Shown here: positions 11,701 through 20,969 of the stretch, piece by piece
Numbering within the stretch: the first letter of the stretch is position 1
Layout: each line of letters begins with the position of its first letter
NCBI GenBank assembly: GCA_036346355.1
Contig: CM070569.1
Location: 60,970,561-61,034,560 of the forward strand
DNA length: 64,000 nt
Reading direction: 5' to 3'
Origin: Rhipidocladum racemiflorum
Taxonomy: Eukaryota > Streptophyta > Magnoliopsida > Poales > Poaceae
Position numbers and translations under genes: made by a program
The notes under the pieces: generated by a model
What the model was told of the DNA's origin: nothing
The model's database searches: none
The model's input: only the letters and a program-made list of their open reading frames with translations

Positions 11701-11749
11701 TCTCGGAGATCGAGATCGAGGGGAGGCAGGAGGCTGCGCGATTCGACAT
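8705..11749 (-). pseudogene. Captured multi-exon gene fragments inside CACTA; part resembles RecQ-type helicase C-terminus
   Basis: Minus-strand exon-like pieces with plausible splice sites run in order. A first ORF with an internally duplicated Ser/Pro-rich SEI..FPGRTRSGPSPPP segment lies at 11749-11321. A coiled-coil-like piece containing LDTIRKEMAKLELKWQSAV is near 10390-10280. An exon starting with Met follows at 9979-9890 (donor GAG/GTAAGG). Then come 9438-9361 (DKTLRNFATMRPPTGAR), 9221-9009 (HQSITQLSKRLNLPVDN) and 8785-8708 (VGSRDKLKPIKEELPD). The last three resemble, in order, the HRDC domain and the helix-turn-helix tail of Werner/RecQ-type helicases. The junction 9361/9221 is not in phase and no helicase motor is present, so no working helicase is encoded. 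The upstream pieces are unidentified and may come from a different gene. Identification is from memory of the family pattern. Confidence 0.5.
10710..11248. repeat. 271-bp tandem direct duplication inside CACTA
   Basis: Copy 1 (10710-10980) and copy 2 (10981-11248) both start TAGTTCGTTTTATTT and end near GACCTGCGAGTACT. They differ by only a few percent, so the duplication is recent relative to the element's age or has been homogenised. Confidence 0.92.
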
Positions 11750-11754
11750 AGGGT

Positions 11755-11950
11755 TTGGAGACGACGGGGACGGGAACGGAGGCCGGTGGACGCGGCGACT
11801 GGGACGGGGACACGGCGACGGGCGACGGGGACGGGGACGCGGCGACGGGCGACGGGGACGGGTGGCGGCTAGGGTTGGGGAGGGACTGGGGGCACGGGAC
11901 GGGAGCGGCTAGGGTTGGGGAGGGACTGGGGGCACGGGACGAGAGCGGCG
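11755..11950. repeat. G-rich minisatellite with telomere-like words
   Basis: Short GGGGACGGGGACG and GGCGACGGGCGACGG repeats (about 11755-11865) are followed by two copies of a roughly 40-bp unit containing GGCTAGGGTTGGGGAGG (around 11868 and 11909). The unit includes the plant telomere heptamer TAGGGTT. Runs of three or more G could form G-quadruplexes. It lies upstream of the captured first exon read on the minus strand. Confidence 0.75.
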
Positions 11951-12009
11951 CCCTTGTGACGCTGACGGCTGGGTGGGTCCACCGGTCCAGGGCTCCAAGT
12001 AGTGACCCC

Positions 12010-12189
12010 TTCTCTATAGCGACCCACCGTTGGTCCCTAACGACATCTATAGCGACCAACCATAAATTGTTAAATTTCTAGACTTTTAGCGACCGACTAA
12101 CCGTCGCTAAAAACTCATTTAGCGACCAACCGTCGGTCCATAAGTTTTAGCGACCAACCATCGGTCCCTAATAAGGGTCGCTAAAGATC
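12010..12189. repeat. Right subterminal repeats of the CACTA element
   Basis: Inverted counterpart of the left array. Words such as TAGCGACCAACC and GGTCGCTAAA recur directly inside the right terminal inverted repeat. Confidence 0.85.
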
Positions 12190-12377
12190 AACCGTCGTAT
12201 AGTGTACAGTCTGCACTTGCATTGTATATTGTCATGTTACATTTACGATATTTAAAATTTTTATACCAAGTTAGACCACCTATACTCAAAATAGTGGATA
12301 GCCACTGACCGTGCCCTTCTTGGAGCCCTTTCCTAGCGAACCTTTCCCCACCTCCTCCTCTTCCTTAGCCGTCGCTG

Positions 12378-12966
12378 GAAAAAAAAACCCGAAACTCGCG
12401 AGTTTAACGAGTACTCGAAAACTTGACTCGACTCGAACTCGTTACTTAACGAGTCGAGTCGAGTTGGTTTTAGAGTTCGTTAAGTTAACGAGTTAAACGA
12501 GCGAGCTCACGAGCTTAACGAGCGAGTTAACGAGTTTGGAAAAAAGAAGAAGATAAGCTTTGTATTGTCTTATACAATATGGATCTTACCCACGTAGGAA
12601 CTTGATGTTTCTAATATGTAGTAGATATGCTTGCTGTCTTTTTTTGAGTTTGCCTTACGGTTTAGCCTATCGATCATCTATATTCTTCATTAATCTGTAC
12701 TAGGGAATGTCACCTATATTTGAACACCTTTAGCTTAATGTTATGAATTATGAATTTTCACTTTCTAGTCATTTTTATTCATCATTGTTCTGCAGTAATC
12801 CCATGTTTGAGTGTTTGAGGTATCTAATGCATGCTTTGTTGCTCACATTTATAACGAGCTTAACGAGCCAACTCGAATTTATAACGAGTCGAGCCGAGTT
12901 GAGTTTTCAACTCGTTAAGATAACGAGTCGAGTCGAGTCGAGTCGAGTCAGCTCGATATCCACCCT
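12378..12966. mobile_element. hAT-like non-autonomous element, ACTCGTT-word family (copy 1)
   Basis: Near both ends the word AACGAGT or ACTCGTT recurs (with GAGTCGAGTCGAG), while the centre is AT-rich. Flanks are GTCGCTG preceded by C on the left (12370-12377) and by A on the right (12967-12974), an 8-bp direct repeat with one mismatch as expected for hAT insertion. The right end reads ATATCCACCCT and the left end GGAAAAAAAAACCCGAAACTC, giving only loosely inverted termini. A second member with the same words and right end lies at 37182-37625. No transposase is present. Confidence 0.6.
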
Positions 12967-12974
12967 AGTCGCTG

Positions 12975-13317
12975 ACTTGGTCTTAGCAGGATGCGGTGGC
13001 ACTGGCACGAGAAGGGAAGGAGGCCAATGAGAGGTGGGAACGCGACGAGCCAGGATCGATGTGCATGTCCGCGGTGAGGATGATGTGCAGACCAAACTAG
13101 CGGGATGATGACACGAAGGCAAGGGATCGGCGGCAGATTCGGTCATTACCCTCGTCAGTTTTGAAGAAAAATTTAATTCACAGAATAAACAACCAAATCA
13201 AATATATACGCTGAAAGACATCTCAATCTTTCTAATTAATATATGCATTTGTTGCATATCTCTAATGCAGTAATGCCTGGCAAGCCTCTCCTATTAATTA
13301 TTTCTCCTCCAACAAGT
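12975..13317. other. Upstream region of the LTP-like gene
   Basis: Intergenic. Apart from the downstream TATA box no further element could be recognised. Short ORFs here have no family resemblance. Confidence 0.4.
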
Positions 13318-13327
13318 CTATATAAAC
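13318..13327 (+). promoter_or_regulatory. TATA box of the LTP-like gene
   Basis: CTATATAAAC, about 160 bp before the start codon. It implies a transcription start near 13350 and a leader of about 130 nt containing a (AAG)n tract at about 13390-13410. Confidence 0.7.
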
Positions 13328-13479
13328 CCAGCCGTCCGACTCTCAACAAAGAAAAACAAAACAAGCATCCCAATCAAAACACCCGCACAAAAAGAAGAAG
13401 AAGAAGAAGAAAACATTATCTCATCTGGCACGAGAGGCCTGCTAAAGTACGTACGTAGATAGGCTAGCAGCCAGCAACC

Positions 13480-13960
13480 ATGGCGAAACTCCTCGGTCTG
13501 TCCCTGGTCCTCGCCTTTGTAGCGGTCGTGACGGCCACTGCAGCGTCGACCACCGCTATAGGCACCGAGGCCAGCTGCGACACGGACCTACTTAATCTTA
13601 TACCGCAGTGCGTACTGTACGTGCTGCCGCACGGTCCAAAGGAACCGCCGTCGGAGGCATGCTGCGACACGTTCCAAAAGGTGGATGTGCCGTGCCTGTG
13701 CTCCAAGGTCGACGAGGGCATCGAGAAGCTCATAAGCATGGAGAAAGTCGTGTACGTCGCCGACTACTGCAAAAGGCCATTCGAGCCTGGCTCCAAGTGC
13801 GGAAGTGAGTGTTCTTTTTTTTTTTTTTTTTTAAAAAAAAGGAAACGTATTATGTATGTGTGGTTCTGAACTGACTCTGAGATGTGTGCTTTTCTTTTAG
13901 GATTGATATGTGTGTTCGTTCTTGGATTGTTTTGCAGGCTACACCATTCCTCCTCAGTAA
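13480..13960 (+). CDS. Secreted eight-cysteine LTP/2S-type protein (bifunctional inhibitor/LTP superfamily), two exons
   Basis: Coding exons are 13480-13804 and 13938-13960, with a 133-bp GT-AG intron; the product is 115 aa. A hydrophobic signal peptide covers residues 1-22 or so (MAKLLGLSLVLAFVAVVTA). The mature part has exactly eight Cys in the order C...C...CC...CxC...C...C, the four-disulphide hydrophobic-pocket fold of lipid-transfer proteins and related inhibitors. The product is expected in the secretory pathway or cell wall. Only the last seven codons lie in exon 2: the split codon joins GGA-A to GC-TAC, ending SYTIPPQ. The start is the first ATG after the TATA box, in context AACCATGGC. 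Reading through the intron instead adds a poly-F stretch, clearly an artefact. The ligand is unknown. A complete copia element is inserted 200 bp beyond the stop codon. Confidence 0.9.
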
Positions 13961-14057
13961 TGGATGGTCGATGGTGTCTTGGTTCTAGGAGGGGAAGTGC
14001 GCGCTGGATTAGCATGAGGTGCGTATGCCTGCAATGTATGGAAACTGTTGGGAAATT

Positions 14058-14063
14058 AATAAA
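14058..14063 (+). terminator. Polyadenylation signal of the LTP-like gene
   Basis: AATAAA, 98 bp past the stop codon and 100 bp before the copia insertion, so the transcription unit appears intact. Confidence 0.65.
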
Positions 14064-14163
14064 GGCTACTCAGATTTTCTCCGCCTCCTTATTTTTTTCT
14101 GCGTTGGAATGTGCGTGACCGGTGGCCTCCTGTGGACAGAAAAGGGAAGAAAGGCGAAGAAAC

Positions 14164-14383
14164 AGTTAGACAACCTCGCTATCGAATAGTCCGGGGTTGC
14201 CTAATAGATCTAAATTGGAGAACAGAGAGAGAGGGCGAGAGACACAATATGAGGAGGAACTGGTCTGCTTTATTATTCTCAGATGTCACAGTACAATGGG
14301 GTGACCCCCTGCCTCCTATATATAGCGGTTCTGCTTAGAGATAAGGAAGAGTCCATATAGGATACGAATCCGGTTTCCTAACA
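14164..14383 (-). repeat. 3' LTR of the copia element
   Basis: Runs from AGTTAGACAACC (the first T of TGTTAG mutated to A) to GGTTTCCTAACA. It includes the minus-strand TATA-like CTATATATAG and an AATAATAAA signal. It matches 20619-20839 over its whole length; differences are concentrated around 14280-14290. Confidence 0.95.
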
Positions 14384-14396
14384 CTCCCCCTTGGAC
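14384..14396 (-). other. Polypurine tract of the copia element
   Basis: The minus strand reads CCAAGGGGGAG directly before the 3' LTR, as needed to prime plus-strand synthesis. Confidence 0.7.
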
Positions 14397-14667
14397 TCTT
14401 CACTGCGAGATGCATATGCCTCATTAAAACTCCATAAAAACCCAGTGGAAAAAATAATTGGAGAAAGAGTACATAGCACACGCTTACTGTGTTGCACGGA
14501 TTGCCTCATCAAAAACCTTATGTAAGAAAACTTCAATGAAAAACTTACTTAAGGAAAAGAGTACAATCCACCCAAACTTCAATGTTAATCTTCAAGATTC
14601 ACGTTGGGTACTCAAACTTCATGTTTGAGATTTATGTAGGAGTATGTGAAAATTCTCCCCCTAAAAT

Positions 14668-15237
14668 CTACACTTCTCTAAGCCTCATCATCCCGATTCC
14701 TCTAACACATCTTTCAAAGGAAGATGCCGGGAGTGACTTAGTGAATAAATTTGCGAGATTTTCACACGACTTAGTATGCAGTATCTTTATCTCGTTCATC
14801 TTATGCAATTCATGAGCATAAAAGAACTTGGGGTTGATATGCTTTGTGAGGTTACTCTTCACATATCCCATTTGCACTTGAGCAACACAAGCTGCATTAT
14901 CTTTATAGATAATGGTGGGGGTTTGTTCCATGTTCAAACCACATGACTTCTGGATGTGATGAACCATTCTTCGAAGCCATGCACATTCTGGAGAGGCTTC
15001 ATACAAGGCAATTATTTCTGAGTGGTTTGTCGACGTTGAGACAAGAGTCTGCTTAGATGACTTCCATGAAATTGCTGTTCCACCGCAAAGGAAAACATAC
15101 CCAGTTTGTGACTTGCCAGTATGCGGGTCTGATAGGTACCCAGCATCGGCATAGCCAACCAAATTCAATTCATTGTTTCTTCTGTAAAACAAGCCAAGGT
15201 CTTTGCTTCCTTGAAGGTAACGGAAGATGTCCTTCAC
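14668..15237 (-). pseudogene. copia RNase H domain
   Basis: Contains GYADAGYLSDPHTGKSQTGY, ISWKSSKQ and DNAACVAQ followed by TKHINPKFF, the standard copia RNase H signature, in one 189-codon frame. It is in the same frame as the RT block upstream, from which it is separated by a single TAA codon at 15262-15264 or just beside it. A one-base change could therefore have split an originally continuous pol. Confidence 0.9.
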
Positions 15238-15261
15238 CCCTTTCCAATGCCTTTTGGTGAG

Positions 15262-16338
15262 TTACGCCTTTGTCTCAGCTAGCAAATTCACGGCGAACGC
15301 AATGTCCGGCCTAGTGCTATTCGCAAGGTACATGAGCGCTCCAATTGCACTCAAGTATGGGAATTCCGCTCCCAGGACTTCCTCCCCCTTTTCTTTAGGC
15401 CTGTACGGGTCTAAGTCTGCTTGGAGTGACCTTCCGACCATTGGGGTCTTTGCGGGGTATGCCTTTTCAAAACCAAATTTCTTCAACACTTTCTGCGTGT
15501 AGGAAGATTGGTGTACCAAGATTCCGCCTTGGACATGTTCAAGCTGCAAGCCTAAACAAAACTTGGTTTTACCCAAGTCTTTCATTTCAAATTCAGACTT
15601 CAAGTATGTGCATGCTTCTTCAATTTCTTCATCCGTCCCAATGATGTTCAAGTCATCTACATAGACGGAGATTATACAAAATCCATTCGAGGATCGTTGT
15701 ATAAACACACATGGACAATCTTCGCTGTTCGTGTAGCCTTTCTTGCAAAGAAAGTCACTCAAGCGATTGTACCACATTCTTCCCGACTGTTTTAGCCCAT
15801 ACAGTGATTTCTCCAATTTCACACTGTATAGGTTTCTGTTTGCTCTGTCTTGGTTCGGGATAGGGATACCTTCCGGTACTTTCATATAAATCTCCGAATC
15901 CAAGTTTCCATACAAATATGCTGTGACAACATACATTAGCTTCATTCTCAACTTCAAGTTGACTGCCATTGAGATCAAGTATCTAAAGGTAATTCCACCC
16001 ATGACCGGAGAATAGGTTTCTTCATAATCAACCCTAGGACGTTGAGTGAAACCTTGAACAACAAGCCTTGCAATGGTTGTTGCTCTTTTCATAGATTCTC
16101 CTATTATTACAAAATTTATGGCCATTTCGTCATGGTGTGCTTCATGCACTTCTACTTGCTCTTCATTGCTATTTCCCATTCCAGGAGCAAGTTCCTTTAG
16201 TTTTTCTCCGCCAATGTGTGCGCACACATTATTTCCGGCGGCTTCTTCCAATTGAAGATTCAAATCTGGAATTGCCTTTTCCACAGGCTTCTTTCCAGTG
16301 CCAGGTCTCAACTGGCTCCCCTTCTTGCTTTGGGGCAT
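15262..16338 (-). pseudogene. copia reverse transcriptase domain
   Basis: Residues read ARLVVQGFTQRPRVDYEETY, then an SPV..ITFRYLISMAV stretch, AYLYGNLDSEIYMKVPEG, LYGLKQSGRMWY and the catalytic SVYVDDLNIIG (YVDD box), ending TRPDIAFAVNLLA. The 358-codon frame is largely intact. Some residues expected between the N-terminal part and ARLV are missing or altered (MKRATTIARL). Confidence 0.92.
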
Positions 16339-16568
16339 TTTTGTGATTGGCTATGGTAAGTCCTCTTGCCCATTTTTCCCCAGACGTCTCCGGGTACTTT
16401 GGGTTTGAGAAGCCAGATTTCCTGTTCTTTTTCTTTGAGGCCTCTGAACAGGATGAGGGATACCTTCTGCTTTCTTTGGTATTTCCACCCTCTCTGGTGC
16501 ATTTCTTGCTGGTATATGCGACTTAACCACGCTCTTCAGATCACAAAAATGATCAGGCAGTTCATTTG

Positions 16569-17503
16569 CTAAATTCTGCAAATCGATTGTCTTCTTGACT
16601 TCATGATTTGCTTCATTAGTGCGAGGGTCATACACGGGGATCCCAATGGAATGTCATATGATTTTCCGGCATTTTCATCCAATGGTTCATTTCCTCCCCC
16701 TAATGACGGGAAAACGATCCTCGTCAAAAAAATGCAATTAGCGAATCGGGCTGTATGCAAATCTCCAGTCGTGGGTTCCAAATACCTGATTATGGATGCA
16801 TTCTCATAACCAACGTATATCCCAGACTTGCGGAGAGGGCCCATTGCAGTTCGCTGTGGGGGTGGTATATGTACATATACCATTCATTCAAATCTTCAGG
16901 ATGACCCATTGCACTAGTTGCATAGTTGAATGGATGTTGTAGGCCGATGGTCTATAATTGATGAGTGCTGCTGCGTGCAGGACTGCGTGTCCCCAACAAT
17001 TGTTGGGCAAGTTACAACTCTGCAAGAACGGTTTGGCAATAAACTTAATCCTCTTTATTAGTGCTTCAGCTTGTCCATTTTGCGTATGGACGTGCGGTAC
17101 AGGGTGCTTCAACAGTTATTCCAGTTGCTGTACAATAATCATCAAATGCCTTGGAAGTAAATTCGCTGGCATTGTCCATTCGAATGGACTTCACACGATG
17201 ATCAAGAAAAGCATTCTTAATTCTGATGATCTGCGAGATCAGCTTTGCGAATGCATGATTCCTTGTTGACAGCAAACATGTATGCGACCATTTCGATGAA
17301 GCATCAATGAGCACCATAAAATATCGAAACGGCCCTGACAAGGGCTGAATCGGGCCGCAAATATCCCCCTGAATGCGTTCCCGGAATGCAGGGATTTCAA
17401 ATTGCACTTTCATAACAGAGGGTTTTGTTATTAATTTCCCGGTGGCACATACATGGCACACAAAATCTTCGTGATTCGGGAAATTTTTTAACATTAATGC
17501 CAC
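16569..17503 (-). pseudogene. copia integrase, frameshifted
   Basis: The catalytic core reads GDICGPIQPLSGPFRYFMV (first Asp) and RMDNASEFTSKAFDDYC (second Asp) in one frame (17503-17066). After a frameshift near 17090 the catalytic Glu region, HTQNGQAEALIKRI, continues in the next frame (17112-16888). The C-terminal part, GPLRKSGIYVGYE and DLHTARFANCIF, is in 16883-16569. All three acidic residues of the D,D-35-E triad are present but not in one frame. Confidence 0.88.
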
Positions 17504-18011
17504 GACCTTGTGAGTTGTTAACTCTATTTTTCATCAATCTAAGACCAGGATGACCTAAATATACAATGCCATAAAGAAAATAATTCAGAGATTCTAAAGA
17601 AGTATACACTGCGTGTGCATTGATTCTCGTGTAGTACAACCCAGATTCATATAAGGGATATTTTTCTAATACCTTTTTTTCATATTCTGCGTGCTTCACA
17701 ATGCACAAGTGTTCTTTGCCATGTTCTTCATTGGTTTCTACGTGAAACCGATTGGCGCGGATATCTTTGAAACTTAAGAGAGTACATGTTGATTCAGGGT
17801 ACAAGAGGGCTTCTTCAATTACCAAAATTGTACCCATTAGCAATATAATTGTGGCTCTTCCTGAGCCTATTATATGCGTATCGCTTCCTGCGATTGTCGT
17901 AATTCTTCCAGCGTTCTTCGTGATCGTCTGGAAGTATTTCGACTCTCTTAAGATGGTATTTGTTGTGCCACTATCAACAATGCATATCTCCTCTATTTGG
18001 GCGCTACACAA
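17397..18011 (-). pseudogene. copia protease and GAG-pre-integrase region
   Basis: Begins with CIVDSGTTNTIL, the D-S-G active site of the copia aspartic protease, followed by the LLSFKDIRANRFHVET segment, and ends in the zinc-binding pre-integrase region (LGHPG...C..C). Directly upstream on the minus strand, where a CCHC gag should end, the sequence is instead TTCTTTTCATTTAG, a good splice-acceptor look-alike. Confidence 0.85.
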
Positions 18012-20601
18012 ATTCTAAATGAAAAGAAATATAATTCTAATCATACAGTGGCAAAAGTAATTCAAACATTGCTTGTAAATAAAGAGTACTGGAATAAAAT
18101 ATAAACTGCATATTCATTCATGAGAGAAATGCTTCTTCTAAAACTTGCAATTCATTATGCAATCTGATGTCTATGTGAAATAATTCTGACCATTCAGGCC
18201 AGTTCTTTACGTTAGACAATGCCAGACCTTTTCATATGCACAAGGTTATTCCATTAGATTACTGCGTGCAATCTATTAGGAAGTGGCTGCTAGATGCATA
18301 ATTAAATTCTCATGAATTTCCAGTAAACTAAAAGAAAGCAATAATTGCAGGATTCATAAATACAAGGTAAATGCAACATTCATAAGTATGGAATTCATAG
18401 ATGCAGGATTCATCAGTACGGAATTCATAAATACAAGGTAAATGCAAGATTCATAAGTGCGGAATTCATAAGTGCGGAATTCATAAATGCATGATTCATA
18501 ACTGCAAGATTCATATATACATAGATTCATAAGATTCGTAAATACAGCTTCGTGCATGTATGTGATCGGCTTCGTGCAAGCGATCGGATTCATATGCATG
18601 ATCGACTTCGTGCGATCTGCTTTATGTGCGCGATCGGCTTCGTGCGATCGGTTTAGCGCGGCTTCATGCGCGCGGCGCATTCAGTTCCATGCACGTCGGC
18701 CTTCTTGGCGCGACGGTGGCCGCTTCGTGCGGCGTGCTTGAATTTCCAATGAATTATATTAAAGCAATAAATATAATGCATGGAACATAATAATTGCACA
18801 ATTCATAAATTCAGAATAAACAATAATTGCACAATTCATAAATTCATAAATACGGAAAATAAATTCTCAGGAATTTTCGGTATTCTAAACAGGCAATTAT
18901 TGCAAAAATTCATGCAAAGTATTCATAAATGCAGAAAATAAGGCTAAGAAAATTAAAAACAGAGCCAATAAATTTTTCTGAATTTTTCTGGGAATTTTCA
19001 TATTTTTCTGGCATTTTTCTGGAATTTTCTAATTAATTTTCTGAATTTCTAATCATTTTCGGAAAAGAAAAACAGAAAATAAAAAGAAAAGGGTAAAACC
19101 GGGGGCAAAGGAGTAATTTCGCCCCCTCCTTGTGCCCCAACCGGACTTCAATGCGGTTTTGGATTTCGTTGCCAGGTTGTTCAATGGACTTCATGTCCAA
19201 TGGTTCATGTTTTGTGGACTTCATGTCCAACCCAACCGGCGATCAGGCGGCGCTGTCCGTGGCCGGTAGTGGCGGCAGAGCTGGTGCAAAGAAGCCTTCG
19301 AGGCTTAGCGCGAAGCGGCGACGCGATCGCGCAGCCGGCGGCTTTGGCTTCAAGCCTTGGTCTAGAGCCCGGCGGCAGCGATCCGCAGCCATGGCAGGCA
19401 CTCGGCGGCGACGCGGCCATGGCAGCGCCAGCGAAGCGATCTGACGAGGCGCGGTAGTCCGACAGATGCGGCTAACGTCTTGCCGGCGAGCGGTAGCGGC
19501 CCGGCAGCGCGAGCGATCCGGCGCGACAGCCCGGTGGCGGTTCTGTGCGGCAACATCGCTTCGTGCGACACCGGCGATTCGGCGCGAAACGTCGCGTCAC
19601 GGCGACCGGCGATCTGGCGGTCGTGGTTGCTAGGCGTCGGCCGTGGCAGCGGCAGCCGACGGCGTGCCAAGCGACCGTGCCGCGATATTGGTGGCTTCAT
19701 GTGGCAATGGCGTAGCGACACGGTGACTACGAGTCGCGAGGTGGGCGAAGCCGGCTTCGTGCGGCAAGCGGCTAGTAGCCAAGGAGCTGAGGCAGTGGCC
19801 AGATGCGGGCCGGGACCGTGGCCGGCGATCCGACAGTCGTGGCCAGGAGCAGGCCTGCTGATTCTGTCCTTCCCTGCAAGTGACTACAGTATCCAAAACC
19901 AAAACATCTCACGTGTATTAGGATGCATATTAGCATGCAACCAACTGATTATCATGAATATTAGTATGCATGGGTATTAGCATTATGCATGCAAACTTCA
20001 ACCGGTCAATAAACATGCATATTAGCATGCATGTATGCGAACTTCAACCAGCCAATTACTATGGGATGTATGCTGCCACCGTGGCCGCTGCGTGCATGGG
20101 CAGGCACGGCAACTGAGCGGGATCGGCCGGTGGCTGTTTGCTACGCTAGTGCCGGTGTGGGGTCACGCGCAGCGGCGCTGGCGCAGGGTCGTCGCAGGCG
20201 TGGCACGCGCTTGTTCCGGCACGGACGCAGCTGCGCTTCGAGCGCAAGGAACGGCCGGCGACCGTGGGTCCGCGGCGGCAGCCGTCTGCGTTGCATCGTG
20301 CACACAGCGCGGTCGGCGCTTCGTGGCCGAGGCGCGGTGGCTCTTCATGTTGGCGACGGCCGGAGAAAATTGTTCTGTTGCGACAATGGCTTCATGCCCT
20401 TCTGAAGATTTCGTGTGCTTACCGTGTAACTTCGTGCTACTAGATGAATGCCATGGTCTGTAGCTTCATGCCACGAATTTGCAAATCATCGTTGCGTCCT
20501 GTGGCTTCATGCCACGTAGATTAGATGCATGTGACAACCGAGCGATTAGATTAATCACCCAAATCTCACATTTTCTCACCTTTCAATCTTTCTCCGGTAG
20601 A
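18012..20601 (-). other. Repeat-rich 5' leader of the copia element in place of gag
   Basis: About 2.6 kb without any recognisable gag or zinc knuckle. 18348-18560 is an array of roughly 16-17-bp units (GGAATTCATAAATGCA-like). 18560-18740 repeats GATCGGCTTCGTGCG. 18760-18860 repeats TTGCACAATTCATAAATTC. 19200-20400 is GC-rich, with scattered GGCTTC(A/G)TGCGGC words, and 20340-20530 repeats GGCTTCATGCCACG. The ORFs called here are products of the repeats. Confidence 0.7.
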
Positions 20602-20618
20602 GCTTTGTGCTGATAACG
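20602..20618 (-). other. PBS-like site of the copia element
   Basis: The minus strand next to the 5' LTR reads CGTTATCAGCACAAAGC. TTATCAGCAC is common at this place in plant copia elements and resembles a methionine tRNA complement. The tRNA match was not verified. Confidence 0.55.
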
Positions 20619-20839
20619 TGTTAGACAACCTCGCTATCGAATAGTCCGGGGTTGCCTAATAGATCTAAACTGGAGAACAGAGAGAGAGGGCGAGAGACAC
20701 AATATGAGGAGGAACTGGTCTGCTTTATTATTCTGTATGCTTCTGTGTACAATGGGGTGACCCCCTGCCTCCTATATATAGCGGTTCTGCTTAGAGATAA
20801 GGAAGAGTCCATATAGGATACGAATCCGGTTTCCTAACA
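20619..20839 (-). repeat. 5' LTR of the copia element
   Basis: TGTTAGACAACC...GGTTTCCTAACA with intact TG/CA ends, followed by the GAAAC target duplication. Confidence 0.95.
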
Positions 20840-20844
20840 GAAAC

Positions 20845-20969
20845 CAGTGTTTTCACAGTTCACAAACCCAACTGTCTTTTCTTTCTTCCAGTTCAAGATA
20901 TGGAGACGCTCGATTATCCCGGTTTTTCGCTGTTTCACGTCGGTTCAGTATTTAAAATCGGTTGATAAA
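20845..20969. other. Short spacer between copia and gypsy insertions
   Basis: 125 bp rich in CGGTT(T/C) words (CCCGGTTTTTCGCTG, AAAATCGGTTGATAAA). Similar AATCGA/CGGT words resume at 32672-32900 on the far side of the gypsy element, so the gypsy may have landed inside an older AT-rich repeat. Confidence 0.45.

Larger units (their letters stand above)
7819..12204. mobile_element. Non-autonomous CACTA (En/Spm-type) DNA transposon carrying gene fragments
   Basis: The ends are perfect 15-bp terminal inverted repeats, CACTATACGACGGTT at 7819-7833 and its complement at 12190-12204. They are flanked by the 3-bp direct repeat TAC (7816-7818, 12205-12207), the length typical of CACTA transposition. 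Next to both ends are many copies, in both orientations, of TTAGCGACCAACCGTCGGT-like words (7835-8100, 12010-12190), the subterminal repeats to which CACTA transposases bind. No TNPA/TNPD-type transposase is visible in the 4.39 kb, so it would depend on a partner. The interior holds exon-like segments on the minus strand, a 271-bp tandem duplication and a GC-rich minisatellite. Confidence 0.93.
14164..20839 (-). mobile_element. Complete Ty1/copia retrotransposon without recognisable gag
   Basis: LTRs at 14164-14383 and 20619-20839 (220 and 221 bp) are nearly identical and flanked by the perfect 5-bp duplication GAAAC (14159-14163, 20840-20844). On the minus strand the order is 5' LTR, PBS-like site, a 2.6-kb leader without gag, protease, integrase, reverse transcriptase, RNase H, purine tract and 3' LTR. 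This protease-integrase-RT order defines Ty1/copia. Pol is broken by at least one nonsense codon and several frameshifts. A related solo LTR lies at 36999-37670. Confidence 0.95.

Noticed and set aside
13764..14015. Read-through extension of the LTP-like ORF (poly-F/K tail) and its antisense ORF
   Set aside because: The extension is the T-rich intron; removing it restores a conserved eight-Cys protein ending SYTIPPQ.
18354..18680. 108-codon ORF with repeated YESCIYEF-like peptides
   Set aside because: Translation of the ATTCATAA tandem array; no initiation context and no relation to gag.
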